Shown piece by piece: positions 1 through 6,248 of a stretch of 12,473 bases of DNA. Position 1 is the stretch's first letter, and every line of letters begins with the position of its first letter. The position numbers and the translations under genes were made by a program. Origin of the DNA: Pseudomonadota bacterium (lineage in GTDB: Bacteria; Desulfobacterota; Syntrophia; Syntrophales; UBA5619). Location of the stretch: contig JAHIMW010000034.1 in assembly GCA_018896355.1 (NCBI GenBank), positions 1-12,473 on the forward strand, written 5' to 3'. The notes under the pieces are model-generated. The model made no database searches and had not been told where the DNA came from. It saw only the letters and a program-made list of their open reading frames with translations.

Positions 1-898
1 GACTGGCAGGCAGGGCGTAAAGATTGGGTCTCTGGAGATAATCGGAGACGAGGTCATAGAGTCTTTGTTCCGCCTCAGACGGATAGAATTCCTGCGTGAT
101 GGAGATGCGATTGGTATATTTGACGTATTCCAGGACCTGACGACGCAGGGTTCTTTTGCAGACGGGCTTCAAACGCTCTTTAAGATCGTCGAAATTATCC
201 GCGTTGGTCAATCGTGCGAACCGGCTCTTGAAGCTTTTCAGATCTCCGAAGGTGTAATCGTCGATGACGCTGACCAGACCATAAAGCTCCATGAGGGAAT
301 TCTGCAGAGGCGTAGCAGTCAAGAGCAGCTTCGGCGCGTGGGCGACGGCGGTTTTGATGGCGTTGGCGATCTTGTTGGAATTTTTATAGACGTTCCGCAG
401 TCGGTGCGCCTCGTCAATGACCACGAGATCCCATTCAATCTGCTTGATATAGGCGTCCCTGGCCCTGGCAAACTGATAGGAACAAAGGACGATTTCTTTC
501 CGCACAAAAGGGTTCAGGTTGCCCTTCTTGATTTCCTGATTGAACGACTTCGACTCCAGGATGAAGGAGGTCAGAAAGAACTTGTCCAGCAGTTCCTGAT
601 TCCACTGCTTGCGGAGATTGGACGGCAGGATGATCAGGATTTTTCTTCTTCGTTCCGCCCATTTCTGGGAGATGACGATACCCGCCTCGATGGTCTTTCC
701 CAGACCTACTTCATCGGCGAGAATGGCGCCTTTGGACAGGGGCGAGCGGAAGGCAAAGAGGGCAGCCTCCACTTGATGCGGGTTGAGATCGACCTGGGCA
801 TCGGACAGGGAAGAGGCCAATTTTTCAAGGCTGTCCGAGGGACATCGCTTGGTCAGCTCGAAGGCGAAGTATTTAGCGTGGTAGGGGGTTATATTCAT
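1..898 (-). CDS. SNF2-family DEAH-box helicase/ATPase, N-terminal part (runs off window)
   Basis: The minus strand is open from an ATG at 898 to the window edge (299 codons, no stop), so only the N-terminal part is present. An in-frame TAA at 904-902 fixes this ATG as the earliest start; I see no clear Shine-Dalgarno. Visible motifs of a superfamily 2 SNF2/HepA ATPase: motif I ADEVGLGKT (residues 61-69), motif Ia region ILPSNLRKQW (90-99), motif II DEAH (162-165), motif III LTATPLQN (193-200). The second RecA lobe would lie off the window. ATP-driven remodelling of protein-DNA complexes is the family activity. Relatives with this N-terminus are, as I recall, often found beside restriction-methylation or other defence genes; that role is inference because the neighbours are not visible. 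It shares a strand with the heme cluster but is separated from it by degraded sequence. Confidence 0.9.
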   Translation of the reverse strand, partial: MNITPYHAKYFAFELTKRCPSDSLEKLASSLSDAQVDLNPHQVEAALFAFRSPLSKGAILADEVGLGKTIEAGIVISQKWAERRRKILIILPSNLRKQWNQELLDKFFLTSFILESKSFNQEIKKGNLNPFVRKEIVLCSYQFARARDAYIKQIEWDLVVIDEAHRLRNVYKNSNKIANAIKTAVAHAPKLLLTATPLQNSLMELYGLVSVIDDYTFGDLKSFKSRFARLTNADNFDDLKERLKPVCKRTLRRQVLEYVKYTNRISITQEFYPSEAEQRLYDLVSDYLQRPNLYALPAS

Positions 899-1025
899 AA
901 GTTAATGAAATTGTTTGCCGATTATTGTTCCGCTGAACTTCGAATGCCTCTCCCGGCAGCCCCCGGAGCCGCCCGTCCAGCATGACGTCGATCAATTGTT
1001 TGTAGAGCCCGGTTCTCGTATTCAT
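873..1025 (-). pseudogene. 50-codon reading frame overlapping the helicase start; possible gene remnant
   Basis: ATG at 1025, stop TAA at 875-873, giving a 50-residue frame that overlaps the helicase start by 26 bases. The first 30 residues (TGLYKQLIDVMLDGRLRG and on) look like real protein, similar in flavour to the short N-terminal region of some DEAD/DEAH helicases, whereas the last 20 residues look like read-through. A second frame over the same bases also looks protein-like (ALTELVKDEYENR), so this may be a decayed gene with frameshifts. It could instead be a leader peptide translationally coupled to the helicase, which lacks its own obvious ribosome-binding site. I cannot assign a function. 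Confidence 0.3.
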
Positions 1026-1122
1026 CTTTGACCAGTTCCGTTAAGGCATTACGGGACGGCTGTCGCCGCAGCCGCCCTCGGCCTGTCCGGATTTATCGAC
1101 TCACAATCATCTCCTATTTTGT

Positions 1123-1230
1123 TCAAGATTTCGTATTTATTAAATTCAAAATATTCGTCTGATTTTCAGTCAAGCGATCGCCGACCTTTTCACCGACTTT
1201 ATCACCGACTATGAGTTCTTTTTTGTTCAT
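1123..1230 (-). pseudogene. Short remnant resembling the C-terminal linker of RecG-like/AlbA-type ATP-binding proteins
   Basis: An ATG at 1230, preceded by a purine-rich GGGGGAAGA, opens a 35-residue frame ending with TGA at 1125-1123. It contains VGDKVGEKVGDRLTENQ, a pattern I associate with the linker and first helix of the winged-helix domain in proteins annotated as RecG-like helicases or AlbA/HATPase_c_4 regulators (K-V-G/T-E-K repeats followed by TENQ..IL..I). Nothing else of such a protein is present, and the frame breaks after about 35 codons, so I read it as a fragment left by deletion or frameshift. The surrounding bases (about 1090-1230) are clearly more AT-rich than the heme cluster, consistent with foreign origin. 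It begins 42 bases past the ahbD stop. Confidence 0.35.
1174..1209. repeat. Three tandem 12-bp units
   Basis: Three adjacent 12-base units at 1174-1185, 1186-1197 and 1198-1209, sharing the core ACCGAC/GCCGAC (GTCGGYGAW on the minus strand). In the minus-strand frame they encode VGDK, VGEK and VGDR. The repeat is probably a coding linker repeat and not an independent element. Confidence 0.6.
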
Positions 1231-1272
1231 TCTTCCCCCAGCAGATGCGGGCGGAATTAGTCTACCCTTCCC

Positions 1273-2388
1273 CTACCGCTGCTTTGTCTTTCCCGGTTCG
1301 TAAATGCAGAGAGGCTCCTCCGCCAGGTAATTCCCGGTCGCCTCGTAGGCCCGCGCCCGGCAGCCGCCGCATACCCCGATAAACTCGCAACGACCGCACT
1401 TCCCCTCGTATCGATTGAGGTTGCGGATATCATTGAATATCTGCGATTCATTCCAGATCTCTTCAAATCCTTTTTCGGCGACCTGGCCGCAGTCCAACTC
1501 CAGATAGCCGCAGGGCTGGACCTGCCCCGTATGGGAAATGAAGCAGAAGGCGCTTCCCCCGAGGCACCCCCGGGTCATGGAGTGGAGGGGGTGACTCCCG
1601 CCGGCGCCCGACGACGCCGGTTTCATCTCCATCACGTCTTCCATCCTGCCGCCACTCCCCTTCTGCCGCTGGCGGAAGATCCGATAGTAATGGGGCGCGC
1701 AGGTCGCCTTGAGCTGGATGGCGCAGCCGAGCCCCTCCTCATAGAACCAGTTCAGCGTCTCTTCGTAGGCGGTGGCGGTGATCGCCTGGTCGGCCATCTC
1801 TTTTCCCCGCCCCGTGGGGACCAATAGAAAGATGTGGTGCGCCGCGGCGCCGAGACGATGGACCAGATCGTGGATCTCCCGGATCTGCGCAAGGTTCGCC
1901 TGCGTGATCGTCGTGTTGATCTGAAACTCCAGCCCCGCCTTTTTCATCGCGGCGATGCCGGCAAGAGAGCTTTCAAAGGCCCCCGGCACTCCGCGGAAGA
2001 GGTCGTGGCTTGCCGCATCGGGTCCGTCGAGACTTATGCTCACCCGCCGGATCCCGACTTTCAAAAGCCTCTCCGCGACCGCTTCGGTCACGAACGTCCC
2101 GTTCGTCGCCAGAACCATCCGGAGTCCCTTTGCGTCCCCGTAAGCGGCGATCTCGTAGATATCCTTCCTCAGGAGGGGCTCCCCGCCGGTGAGGATAATG
2201 ACCGGTTTGGCGAATGCGGCGATCTCGTCGAGAAGCTGCAGGCACTTTTTGGTGCCCAGTTCACCGGGATAAGGGCCCCGCAGCGCCGAGGCGCGGCAGT
2301 GGCCGCAGGCCAGGTTGCAGCTCCGGGTGATCTCCCAGGCGACCATCCGCAACGTGTGGGGCAGGATTCGCGATTTTTTTCCACTCAT
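1273..2388 (-). CDS. ahbD: Heme synthase AhbD (radical SAM, Fe-coproporphyrin III to heme b)
   Basis: Radical SAM enzyme of the siroheme-dependent heme pathway. The family oxidatively decarboxylates two propionates of Fe-coproporphyrin III to vinyl groups. Counting from the ATG at 2388 the protein has 371 residues. The radical-SAM cluster motif is C24-x3-C28-x2-C31 (CNLACGHC), followed by the SAM-binding LTGGEPL (66-72). A C-terminal cysteine-rich region for a second cluster contains C275, C282, C293, C300, C331, C334, C340, C343 and C361, including the stretches FCFISHTGQVQPCGYLELDC and CGGCRARAYEATG that are typical of AhbD. AhbC/NirJ proteins begin differently. The frame stays open upstream to 2640, but that part overlaps the hemB 3' end and crosses an intergenic repeat, so the start at 2388 is preferred. 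Residues about 245-270 look like a small insertion. It is the last gene of the heme cluster. Confidence 0.9.
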   Translation of the reverse strand: MSGKKSRILPHTLRMVAWEITRSCNLACGHCRASALRGPYPGELGTKKCLQLLDEIAAFAKPVIILTGGEPLLRKDIYEIAAYGDAKGLRMVLATNGTFVTEAVAERLLKVGIRRVSISLDGPDAASHDLFRGVPGAFESSLAGIAAMKKAGLEFQINTTITQANLAQIREIHDLVHRLGAAAHHIFLLVPTGRGKEMADQAITATAYEETLNWFYEEGLGCAIQLKATCAPHYYRIFRQRQKGSGGRMEDVMEMKPASSGAGGSHPLHSMTRGCLGGSAFCFISHTGQVQPCGYLELDCGQVAEKGFEEIWNESQIFNDIRNLNRYEGKCGRCEFIGVCGGCRARAYEATGNYLAEEPLCIYEPGKTKQR

Positions 2389-2412
2389 CTCTTTGTCATC
2401 CCATATCTTGTT

Positions 2413-2475
2413 GTCATTCCCCGCTCTCTTTGTCATTGCTTTATTGGATTCTCCGGTCAAAAGCCGGGGAACGAC
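2413..2475. repeat. Inverted repeat of a GTCATTCCCCG type in the hemB-ahbD gap
   Basis: Arms GTCATTCCCCG (2413-2423) and CGGGGAACGAC (2465-2475) are inverted copies with one mismatch. Between them lies ATTGGATTCTCCGGTCAAAAG with a small CCGG/CCGG hairpin (2453-2467). The sequence style (GTCATTCC...GGAATGAC beside TTGGATTC) matches short palindromic repeats scattered through many proteobacterial genomes. Related TTTGTCAT/TTGTCATT words recur at about 2392, 2411 and 2430. It fills most of the 137-base gap between hemB and ahbD. Confidence 0.5.
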
Positions 2476-2525
2476 AAAAAGGCGCGTAAATGACAACGAT
2501 AGAACACTCCCCGGGGTGTGGGGCG

Positions 2526-3500
2526 CTATTTCCCTAAAAGCGGCGCCACTTCGGGGGCAAAATAGGTGATGATCATATCCGCCCCGGCGCGCCGGATCGC
2601 CGTCAGCGACTCCATCATCGCCCGCTCGCCGTCGATCCACCCCATCTGCGCCGCCGCCTTGATCATCGAAAATTCTCCGCTTACGTTGTAGGCGGCGAGC
2701 GGCAGGTCGAACTCCTCCTTCGCCCGGCGGATCACGTCCAGATACGGGAGCGCCGGCTTCACCATGATGATGTCCGCCCCCTCCGCCACATCGAGGGTGA
2801 TCTCCCGGATCGCTTCGTCGCTGTTCGCCGGATCCATCTGGTAGGACCTCCGGTCGCCGAAGGAGGGGGCGCTCTCCGCCGCCTCCCGGAAGGGACCGTA
2901 GAAGCAGGAGGCGTATTTCGCCGAGTAGGCCATGATCGGAACGGCATCGAAGCCCGCCTCGTCAAGCCCCTCCCGCAGTGCGCCGATCTGGCCGTCCATC
3001 ATCGCCGACGGGGCGACCATGTCGGCCCCCGCCTTGGCATGGGAGACGGCCTGTTCCGCCAGCACCTCGAGCGTCAGGTCGTTGACCACCTCGCCCTTCT
3101 CGATCATCCCGCAGTGGCCATGGCTCATGTACTCGCAGAGACATACGTCGGTGATGACGAGGATGTCGGGGACCTTGTTTTTGATCTCCAGGATCGCCCG
3201 TTGGACGATCCCGTCCTTCGCAAGCGCCCCGGAGGCGATCTCGTCCTTCTTCTCGGGGATCCCAAAGAGGAGGACCGCCGGAATCCCCAACGTCTTCATC
3301 CGCGCCGCCTCCCGGACGATGTGATCGACGGACATCTGAAAGTTCCCCGGCATCGAGGTAATCGGTTTTTTCACCTTCGTCCCCGGCACGACAAACAGCG
3401 GATAGATCAGGTTGTCCACCGAGAGCGTCGTCTCCCGGATCATCCTCCGAAAGTTCTCATTCTTCCTCAGCCTCCGCGGCCGGTAATCAGGAAATTGCAT
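2526..3500 (-). CDS. hemB: Porphobilinogen synthase (5-aminolevulinate dehydratase)
   Basis: Condenses two 5-aminolevulinate molecules into porphobilinogen in the cytoplasm. The 324-residue protein has the usual family length. The two Schiff-base lysines are visible as K195 in AYSAKYASCFYGPFREAA and K248 in MVKPALPYLD. The zinc ligands C120, C122 and C130 appear in DVCLCEYMSHGHCG, so this is a zinc-type enzyme and not a magnesium-only type. The ATG at 3500 is preceded by a strong AAGGAG with 8-base spacing. The gene lies 106 bases downstream of cobA-hemD, a gap that contains two terminator-like hairpins, so hemB and ahbD may be expressed somewhat separately from the upstream genes. Confidence 0.97.
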   Translation of the reverse strand: MQFPDYRPRRLRKNENFRRMIRETTLSVDNLIYPLFVVPGTKVKKPITSMPGNFQMSVDHIVREAARMKTLGIPAVLLFGIPEKKDEIASGALAKDGIVQRAILEIKNKVPDILVITDVCLCEYMSHGHCGMIEKGEVVNDLTLEVLAEQAVSHAKAGADMVAPSAMMDGQIGALREGLDEAGFDAVPIMAYSAKYASCFYGPFREAAESAPSFGDRRSYQMDPANSDEAIREITLDVAEGADIIMVKPALPYLDVIRRAKEEFDLPLAAYNVSGEFSMIKAAAQMGWIDGERAMMESLTAIRRAGADMIITYFAPEVAPLLGK

Positions 3501-3519
3501 GATATAACTCCTTTCTATG

Positions 3520-3550
3520 AAAAAAGTCGGGAGTTGTCCCCCCTTTTTTT
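3520..3550. terminator. Terminator-like hairpin upstream of hemB, possibly bidirectional
   Basis: GGGAG (3529-3533), loop TTGT, CCCCC (3538-3542) form a short stem, one pair being G-T. A run of A at 3520-3525 becomes a T-tract in the direction of the heme genes, and a run of T at 3543-3551 follows in the other direction. The stem is only 5 bp, so it would be weak. It sits about 20 bases upstream of the hemB start, suggesting partial termination or mRNA processing inside the cluster. Confidence 0.4.
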
Positions 3551-3562
3551 TACCAACAATTT

Positions 3563-3582
3563 GGGAGCTCTCTCCCCTTTTT
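3563..3582. terminator. Second short hairpin with T-run in the cobA-hemD/hemB gap
   Basis: A perfect 5-bp stem GGGAG (3563-3567), loop CTCT, CTCCC (3572-3576) followed by CTTTTT on the plus strand. On the transcribed minus strand it is a hairpin without a good U-tract. It resembles the neighbouring hairpin at 3529-3542, as if the two were diverged copies. Confidence 0.35.
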
Positions 3583-3606
3583 CCGTTCCGCTATCCGGCG
3601 ATCTCC

Positions 3607-5139
3607 TCATCGGTGAACTTTTTTCTCTTTCTCGAAATAGGCCGCGATCGTATCGACCAGCTCCGGGATCGTGTAGCGTTCCTGGAGGATGTCCACGGGA
3701 AGGCCGGCCTTTCTCGCCGCCGCTTCCGTCACCGGACCTATGCAGGCGATCCGGACCTTGGGCGGAAGATGGAAACCCGGCCCCATGATCCCGAGGAAAT
3801 GGGCCACCGTCGAGGGGCTCGTGAATGTGATCGCGTCAACCTTCTCTTCGGCAAGGAACGACAACAGCTCGGCGGCCTCGCGGTCCGAACGGACGGTCCT
3901 GTAAGTTGTCACCACATCGACGGTTACACCCATTTTTGCGAGCCCCTCCGGAATGACATCGCGCGCCTCTTTGGCCCGCGGCAGGAGGAGCCGGCACCCC
4001 CGGAGATCCTCGCCGGCAAACGCCCGGACGACCCCCTCGGAAATGAACTCCTCCGGAACGAGATCTACCCGGATTCGGAGCGCCTCGACCGCGGCGGCCG
4101 TCGCCGGGCCGATCGTGGCGATCCGGATCCCCTTCAGATCCCGGATGTCTCGACCCCGCTCCCGCAGGCGTTGGAAGAAGAAGGCCGCACCGTTGGCGCT
4201 CGTGAAGATGATCCAGCGGTAGCTTTCCAGACGGTCGATCGCCCCGTCAAGCTCTGCCCAACTCTCCGGCGGCGCGATCCGGATTACCGGAAAATGGATC
4301 ACCCTCGCCCCTTGGGCCCGAAGAAGTTTCGCAAACCCTTCCGCCTGCGCCTCCGGCCGCGTGATGACGATCCCAAGGCCGAAGAGGGGTTTCGTCTCGA
4401 ACCAGTTCAAGGTCTCCCGCAGGCCGACCACACTCCCGACGACGAAGATGGCGGGCGGCGAAAAACGGCCTTCCTTGGCTTTCCGCGCGATATCGTTCAG
4501 GGTCCCGGTCAACGTCTCCTGGTCCGGCGTCGTACCCCAGCGGATCAGCGCGGCCGGCGTGGCGGGGTCTTTTCCGCAGCGGATCAGGTTCTCCGCGATC
4601 GCCTCGAGGTTTTTCACCCCCATCAAAAAAACGAGCGTCCCGATTCCGGCAAGCGCCGGCCAGTCAAGGCCGCTCTTCCCTTTGTTCGGATCCTCATGGC
4701 CCGTGACGAAGGCCACCGACGCGGTATGGTTCCGGTGGGTCAGCGGGATCCCTGCATAGGCGGAAACGGCGACCGCCGAACTGACGCCGGGCACGACCTC
4801 AAAAGGAATACCCGCCTCCCTGAGCACCTCGGCCTCCTCGCCGCCGCGGCCGAATATGAAGGGATCACCGCCCTTGATGCGGGCGACCACCGCCCCGTTA
4901 CCCGCCTCTTCAACGAGGCGTCGATTGATCTCATCCTGGACAAGGGTGTGTTCGCCCCCCCGCTTTCCGGCGTAGATCCGGCGGACATCCTGCCGGGCAT
5001 GGCAGAGAATCTCCGGACTGACCAGATGGTCGTAAATGATCACATCAGCCTCCCGGATGCACTCCACCCCCCGGAGGGTGATCAGCCCCGGATCACCCGG
5101 CCCGGCGCCGATGATATAAACCTTACCCTGTTTCGTCAT
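3607..5139 (-). CDS. cobA-hemD: Fused uroporphyrinogen-III C-methyltransferase / uroporphyrinogen-III synthase
   Basis: A 510-residue bifunctional protein. Residues 1 to about 245 are the SUMT (CobA) domain, which methylates uroporphyrinogen III twice with SAM to give precorrin-2. Its motifs are GAGPGDPGLITLRG (11-24), RIKGGDPFIFGRGGEE (87-102), VPGVSSA (116-122) and a GTLVFLMGV stretch (167-175). Residues about 251-505 are the HemD domain, which closes and inverts ring D of hydroxymethylbilane; it starts with VITRPEAQAEGF and includes IFTSANGAAFF, ITFTSPSTVAHF and the terminal ACIGPVTEAAARKAGL. The ATG at 5139 has a GAGAAG ribosome-binding site about 7 bases upstream. This fusion is common in deltaproteobacteria and Firmicutes and channels product straight toward siroheme. 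It lies 79 bases after hemC, with a REP-like palindrome in the gap. Confidence 0.96.
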   Translation of the reverse strand: MTKQGKVYIIGAGPGDPGLITLRGVECIREADVIIYDHLVSPEILCHARQDVRRIYAGKRGGEHTLVQDEINRRLVEEAGNGAVVARIKGGDPFIFGRGGEEAEVLREAGIPFEVVPGVSSAVAVSAYAGIPLTHRNHTASVAFVTGHEDPNKGKSGLDWPALAGIGTLVFLMGVKNLEAIAENLIRCGKDPATPAALIRWGTTPDQETLTGTLNDIARKAKEGRFSPPAIFVVGSVVGLRETLNWFETKPLFGLGIVITRPEAQAEGFAKLLRAQGARVIHFPVIRIAPPESWAELDGAIDRLESYRWIIFTSANGAAFFFQRLRERGRDIRDLKGIRIATIGPATAAAVEALRIRVDLVPEEFISEGVVRAFAGEDLRGCRLLLPRAKEARDVIPEGLAKMGVTVDVVTTYRTVRSDREAAELLSFLAEEKVDAITFTSPSTVAHFLGIMGPGFHLPPKVRIACIGPVTEAAARKAGLPVDILQERYTIPELVDTIAAYFEKEKKVHR

Positions 5140-5173
5140 GAATCGCTTCTCATGGTGTTATCAAATTTATCCA

Positions 5174-5212
5174 CTCAATGGGGACACGATGCGGCATCAT
5201 GTCCCCATTGAG
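5174..5212. repeat. REP-like palindrome, copy A (hemC-cobA gap)
   Basis: An 18-bp inverted repeat: left arm 5174-5191 (CTCAATGGGGACACGATG), loop CGG, right arm 5195-5212 (CATCATGTCCCCATTGAG), with a single C/A mismatch. It begins 6 bases past the hemC stop. The GGGGACACGATGC/GCATCATGTCCCC core is shared with two other places in this window. No T-run follows, so it is not an intrinsic terminator. Confidence 0.85.
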
Positions 5213-5218
5213 GCGCCT

Positions 5219-6139
5219 TTAATAGACCGCATCGAGCAGTGCGCGGCCGCCCTGCTCCAGGATGTGCTCCGCCAGATTTTCTCCGAGTTTTGCAAATTCC
5301 GTGGCAGGTCCCGTCACCCGATGGCTGATCATCGTCCGCCCGTCGAGGCTCCCGACCAGCCCCGTCACAGCGATCTCCCCGCCGTTCTTCTTCGCAAAGG
5401 CCGCTATCGGAAGCTGGCAGCCGCCGCCCAGCCGTTTCAGAAAGCCCCGCTCTGCGCCGACCTCGCAGAAGGTCACCGGATCATTGAGAAAGGCAACCAC
5501 CTCGCGGCAGCGGGCGTCATCCCGCCGGGTTTCGATGCCGATCACCCCCTGGCCGACGGCCGGGAGCATCAGCTCCACCGGAATGAACTGGGAGACCCGT
5601 AAGGCCCACCCCATCCGCCGGATCCCCGCAGCCGCCAGGATCACGCCGTCGAGCCCCTCCGTTTCCAGCTTCCTGATCCGCGTATCGAGGTTCCCGCGCA
5701 GCGGAACAATCTTGAGATCCGGCATCCGGTTTCGGAGCTGAAAGGCGCGCCGGAGCGAACCGGTACCGATCCGCGCCCCGTGGGGCATCTCCTCCAACTT
5801 GCGGTCCCCCCGCGAAATCAGCACGTCCCGCGGATCTTCCCTGAGCGGCGTCACCGCGATCTCCAGCTCCTCCGGCAACTCGGCCGGAACATCTTTCATG
5901 CTGTGGACGGCCATGTCCACGTCACCCCGGAGGAGCGCCTCTTCGATCTCCTTGATGAAGAGCCCCTTCCCGCCAATCGCGGCCAGGGAGACGTCCTGCA
6001 TGATGTCCCCTTTCGTCCGGATGGTGACCAGCTCCACGGCAACCCCCGGATGGCGCTCCCGGATACGGTCCGCAACCCACCCGGACTGCGTCAGCGCCAG
6101 GGCGCTCCCCCTCGTTCCAAGTCTGAATGTCTTCTGAAT
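5219..6139 (-). CDS. hemC: Hydroxymethylbilane synthase (porphobilinogen deaminase), ATT start
   Basis: Polymerises four porphobilinogens to hydroxymethylbilane. From the proposed start the protein has 306 residues, the usual length. The conserved N-terminus RLGTRGSALALTQS, the catalytic-Asp stretch AVHSMKDVP (78-86), GTGSLRR (126-131) and the dipyrromethane cofactor cysteine C241 in LGGGCQLP are all present. The first ATG/GTG/TTG in frame is GTG at 6037, which would delete 34 residues including the invariant GTRGS. Upstream in frame there is no ATG/GTG/TTG before a TAA. ATT at 6139-6137 lies 5 bases after a perfect AAGGAGG (6151-6145) and gives exactly the expected N-terminus, so I annotate it as the start. 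A sequencing error turning ATG into ATT is the main alternative. Confidence 0.95.
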   Translation of the reverse strand: MQKTFRLGTRGSALALTQSGWVADRIRERHPGVAVELVTIRTKGDIMQDVSLAAIGGKGLFIKEIEEALLRGDVDMAVHSMKDVPAELPEELEIAVTPLREDPRDVLISRGDRKLEEMPHGARIGTGSLRRAFQLRNRMPDLKIVPLRGNLDTRIRKLETEGLDGVILAAAGIRRMGWALRVSQFIPVELMLPAVGQGVIGIETRRDDARCREVVAFLNDPVTFCEVGAERGFLKRLGGGCQLPIAAFAKKNGGEIAVTGLVGSLDGRTMISHRVTGPATEFAKLGENLAEHILEQGGRALLDAVY

Positions 6140-6151
6140 GGTATCCTCCTT
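6137..6151 (-). promoter_or_regulatory. Ribosome-binding site and ATT start codon of hemC
   Basis: The minus strand reads AAGGAGG (6151-6145), ATACC, then ATT (6139-6137). The Shine-Dalgarno is near-perfect and well spaced, which decides the start. The only well known bacterial genes starting with ATT are infC and pcnB, where the rare codon gives IF3-dependent control. Confidence 0.75.
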
Positions 6152-6158
6152 GCTTCCG

Positions 6159-6227
6159 GCGCTACATTATGGGGACACGATGCTGCATCATGTCCCCATA
6201 ATGTAGCGCGGCATCGTGTCCCCATAA
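6159..6227. repeat. REP-like palindrome with extra third arm, copy B (hemA-hemC gap)
   Basis: A 25-bp inverted repeat, left arm 6159-6183 and right arm 6185-6209 around T6184, with one mismatch (C6178/A6190). A third arm, GCATCGTGTCCCCATAA at 6211-6227, complements 6167-6183 perfectly, so two alternative hairpins are possible. A further degenerate half (GCCGTATCGTGCC, 6229-6241) reaches almost to the hemA stop. On the mRNA this structure ends about 7 bases before the hemC Shine-Dalgarno. Confidence 0.85.
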
Positions 6228-6248
6228 AGCCGTATCGTGCCTCAACCG

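Noticed and set aside
65..985. Long plus-strand open frame of 306 codons opposite the helicase
   Set aside because: The minus strand encodes clear SNF2 motifs in a frame open to the window edge; the plus-strand translation has no family resemblance and is an antisense shadow.
1174..1209. CRISPR-like array from the regular 12-bp units
   Set aside because: Units are far too short, are contiguous without spacers, and lie in a reading frame that explains the periodicity.
2389..2640. N-terminal extension of AhbD starting inside hemB
   Set aside because: Would add 84 residues read from the end of hemB and an intergenic repeat; the AhbD family begins close to 2388.
3517..5211. Long plus-strand open frame of 564 codons opposite cobA-hemD
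   Set aside because: Arg/Asp/Pro-rich composition typical of antisense frames in GC-rich genes; the minus strand holds both complete enzyme domains.
5174..6227. Reading the GGGGACA palindromes as intrinsic terminators
   Set aside because: No T-tract follows on the transcribed strand, and nearly identical copies recur, which fits a repeat family better.
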